From assembly GCA_020353135.1 (NCBI GenBank), contig CP070688.1:3154743-3168680 (forward strand): a DNA stretch of 13,938 nucleotides, written 5' to 3'. Below the pieces are notes generated by a model. The model had not been told where the DNA came from, did not search any database, and saw only the letters and a list, made by a program, of their open reading frames with translations. This document shows positions 12,559 to 13,938 of the stretch, piece by piece (positions within the stretch are counted from its first letter, which is position 1; each line of letters begins with the position of its first letter). The position numbers and the translations under genes are program-made. Source of the DNA: Chloroflexota bacterium. GTDB taxonomy: Bacteria > Chloroflexota > Anaerolineae > Promineifilales > Promineifilaceae.

Positions 12559-13466
12559 CCGCTTTGTGTCGTGGTCCAGGTCTCGTCGACGACCTCACCG
12601 CGGCCGCCCAGTTTGCCCAAGGGCACATCGTTTATGGTAACGAATATGCCAATGGCGTTGCCGGTCAGCAACTGCGCCTCCTGCAGCGCCTCCCAAATGT
12701 ATGGCTCGTCCCCTTTGCGGGCCAGTCCCTCAAACACCACCTCGCCGTCAACTGTGACCCGCATCCAGGTTCGCTCGGTCACGTCCAGGCGCATCTGGAT
12801 CGTCTCCAGAGTAGCCGGCAGAGTCGGCCGGGTGGCAGTCGGCGTCGGCAAGACGATTCCCGCATTACGGCTCGTGGAGGTAATCACCTCGGCCGCGCCG
12901 GGAATGGTCGCCTGCTCTGAAGTGGGCGCTGGCGTAGGTTCCTCGGCGTTGGTGATGCCGCCCACGACCTCTTCGATGCTGTCCGTAAGCGCTTCGCCGC
13001 CATCGCCATTTCCCGTCAGCATGGGCACAAAGCGAATGGCGACGATGGCGATGGAGATGAGCAGGGCCAGAATGATGATGATCCGCAGGCCCGAGCCCGA
13101 ACCACCCCGACCGCCTCCGCCGATATCGACGTTGACCGGATCGAAGAACACCGGATCTTCCGGGGCGTCTAGTGGACCCAGCGCCGCGAGGTCCTCATCG
13201 GGCGTTTGTTGTGGTGTGGGCTCCAGCCGCCGGTCTTCTCGATTCAGTTCATAACGGTCAAGCAGCGGTTTGGGGTCGAGGCCCAGGTAACGAGAATAGT
13301 TACGCAAGTAGCCGCGAACATGAACTTCGCTGGGCAACACATCGTACTGACCTTCTTCGAGGGCCTCTAGATAGCGACTATTGATCCGAGTCGCTTCTTG
13401 CACATCGGCCAGGGTCACCCCTTTGGCCTCACGCGCCTCACGAAGAAGAGTGCCTAATTCGTCCAC
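12555..13466 (-). CDS. rodZ: RodZ-like cytoskeletal/helix-turn-helix membrane protein
   Basis: Bitopic membrane protein that in other bacteria links MreB filaments to the cell-wall elongation machinery. The 303 residues show a cytoplasmic HTH_25 domain (1-70: LGTLLREAREAKGVTLADV, then INSRYLEALEEGQYDVLP, VRGYLRNYSRYLGLDP), an acidic/Pro linker, a Gly-rich stretch (116-126), a transmembrane helix (127-149), a Thr/Pro-rich extracytoplasmic linker (~173-220), and a C-terminal DUF4115-type beta domain (225-295, with ERTWMRVTVDGEVVFEG). The start is GTG; the canonical family N-terminus begins there and no better start exists. No clear Shine-Dalgarno is seen. It follows the rplI terminator closely and is coupled to rimO, a neighbour pair seen in other bacteria. 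mreB is not in the window. Confidence 0.92.
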   Translation of the reverse strand: MDELGTLLREAREAKGVTLADVQEATRINSRYLEALEEGQYDVLPSEVHVRGYLRNYSRYLGLDPKPLLDRYELNREDRRLEPTPQQTPDEDLAALGPLDAPEDPVFFDPVNVDIGGGGRGGSGSGLRIIIILALLISIAIVAIRFVPMLTGNGDGGEALTDSIEEVVGGITNAEEPTPAPTSEQATIPGAAEVITSTSRNAGIVLPTPTATRPTLPATLETIQMRLDVTERTWMRVTVDGEVVFEGLARKGDEPYIWEALQEAQLLTGNAIGIFVTINDVPLGKLGGRGEVVDETWTTTQSG

Positions 13467-13486
13467 AATAATATGATTCGCCCATC

Positions 13487-13518
13487 AAAAAAAGGCCACT
13501 GGACCGGGTCCAGTGGCT
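13487..13518 (-). terminator. Strong intrinsic terminator of rplI
   Basis: GCCACTGGA (13495-13503) pairs perfectly with TCCAGTGGC (13509-13517) around CCGGG, and the minus strand continues directly into seven T residues (complement of 13487-13493). This ends the rplI transcript 65 bases after its stop codon and leaves only about 20 bases to the rodZ start, so rodZ either depends on read-through or has a promoter overlapping the terminator. Confidence 0.92.
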
Positions 13519-13582
13519 TCTTCGCATCATAGATTTGTCTACGGGCGGCGCCGCTGGCGTCCATGTCCCAGACAGGCGATCC

Positions 13583-13938
13583 TCAGTCGTTCTCGGTCGC
13601 CTCGTCGGCGGCCATCGGCTCAGCTTCGTCGATTCCTTCTTCGGATTCGGCCGCTTCCTCGTCTTCAGCCTCGTCCACTGTTGCCTCTTCAGCTTCTTCG
13701 GCCGCGCCTTCAGCAGCCTCTACCGCCTCAAGTTGCTCTTCTTCCGGGACCTCTTCTTCAAATTGCTCAATGGTCACGGTGATCTGAGGCTGATAATCCC
13801 GACTCAAGCGAACCGTGACCTTGTGATCGCCGAGCTGGCGCAGTGGCCCGCCGACGATCTGCCGACGTTCGACTTCCGTGCCCAGTTCCTCATTCAGCTT
13901 CTCGACGACGTCGGCGGTGGTAACAGAACCGTAGAGTT
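13583..13938 (-). CDS. rplI: Ribosomal protein L9, C-terminal part with long acidic extension (5' end outside window)
   Basis: The frame is open from the right edge (first full codon ends at 13936). The first ~55 visible residues read LYGSVTTADVVEKLNEELG, then RRQIVGGPLRQLGDHKVTVRL, which is the C-terminal domain of bacterial L9 that reaches away from the large subunit and influences frame maintenance. Normal L9 ends soon after this domain. Here about 58 more residues follow (from QFEEEVPEEE to the end), built almost only of Glu, Asp and Ala, with no Lys or Arg. A TTG at 13807 would give a shorter frame, but the L9 homology upstream rules it out as the start. The perfect terminator downstream supports the stop at 13583. 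Expression level and ribosome role are inferred from the family. Confidence 0.93.
   Translation of the reverse strand, partial: LYGSVTTADVVEKLNEELGTEVERRQIVGGPLRQLGDHKVTVRLSRDYQPQITVTIEQFEEEVPEEEQLEAVEAAEGAAEEAEEATVDEAEDEEAAESEEGIDEAEPMAADEATEND

Noticed and set aside
12541..13254. Plus-strand Ser/Pro-rich frame of 237 codons opposite rodZ
   Set aside because: Its low-complexity runs are the reverse reading of the RodZ Thr/Pro and Gly linkers.
13563..13787. Plus-strand frame of almost pure Ser/Ala
   Set aside because: It is the reverse reading of the acidic L9 tail (Glu and Ala codons), not a separate gene.

Overview
The window looks like chromosomal DNA from an uncultured-type Chloroflexota bacterium (Anaerolineae/Caldilineae-like). 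This is inferred from the GC-rich sequence saturated with GGCC/CGGCCG words, the style of the RodZ, RimO, TlpA and Lgt-family proteins, and the gene neighbourhoods; no rRNA is present to confirm it. I see no tRNA, rRNA, CRISPR array, insertion sequence or phage gene. Most genes are core metabolism, translation or cell envelope, and the unusual material sits in a few specific places.

Left part, plus strand (1-4887): two tandem PhnE-type permease genes of a phosphonate/phosphate-ester ABC importer (the first enters from outside the window). Both carry a membrane insert of roughly 230 residues not found in ordinary PhnE. A 379-bp gene-free stretch follows, with a C-rich block (possible G-quadruplex on the minus strand) and a candidate promoter. 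Then come two closely spaced family 2 glycosyltransferases.

Centre (4942-6828), minus strand: an unrecognised 80-residue protein, then a 248-bp array of twin hairpins, then a GT-C type membrane glycosyltransferase. The array has a 48-bp period, and the hairpin arms change in a compensatory way between copies. It begins exactly at the stop codon of the glycosyltransferase gene and is the most unusual non-coding structure in the window.

Right part, all minus strand, read from the right edge leftwards: rplI (ribosomal protein L9, 5' end outside the window) with a long purely acidic C-terminal tail; a strong intrinsic terminator; rodZ-rimO with an ATGA overlap; a TlpA-type thioredoxin followed 6 bp later by an Lgt-family membrane protein that has lost the usual catalytic residues; then a small EVE/PUA-like protein overlapping metG by one base (TAATG). 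The MetRS has an atypical KMSKS loop (KISGS).

The best candidates for something undescribed are the twin-hairpin array, the redoxin plus degenerate Lgt-fold pair, the expanded PhnE pair, and the EVE-like protein coupled to metG.
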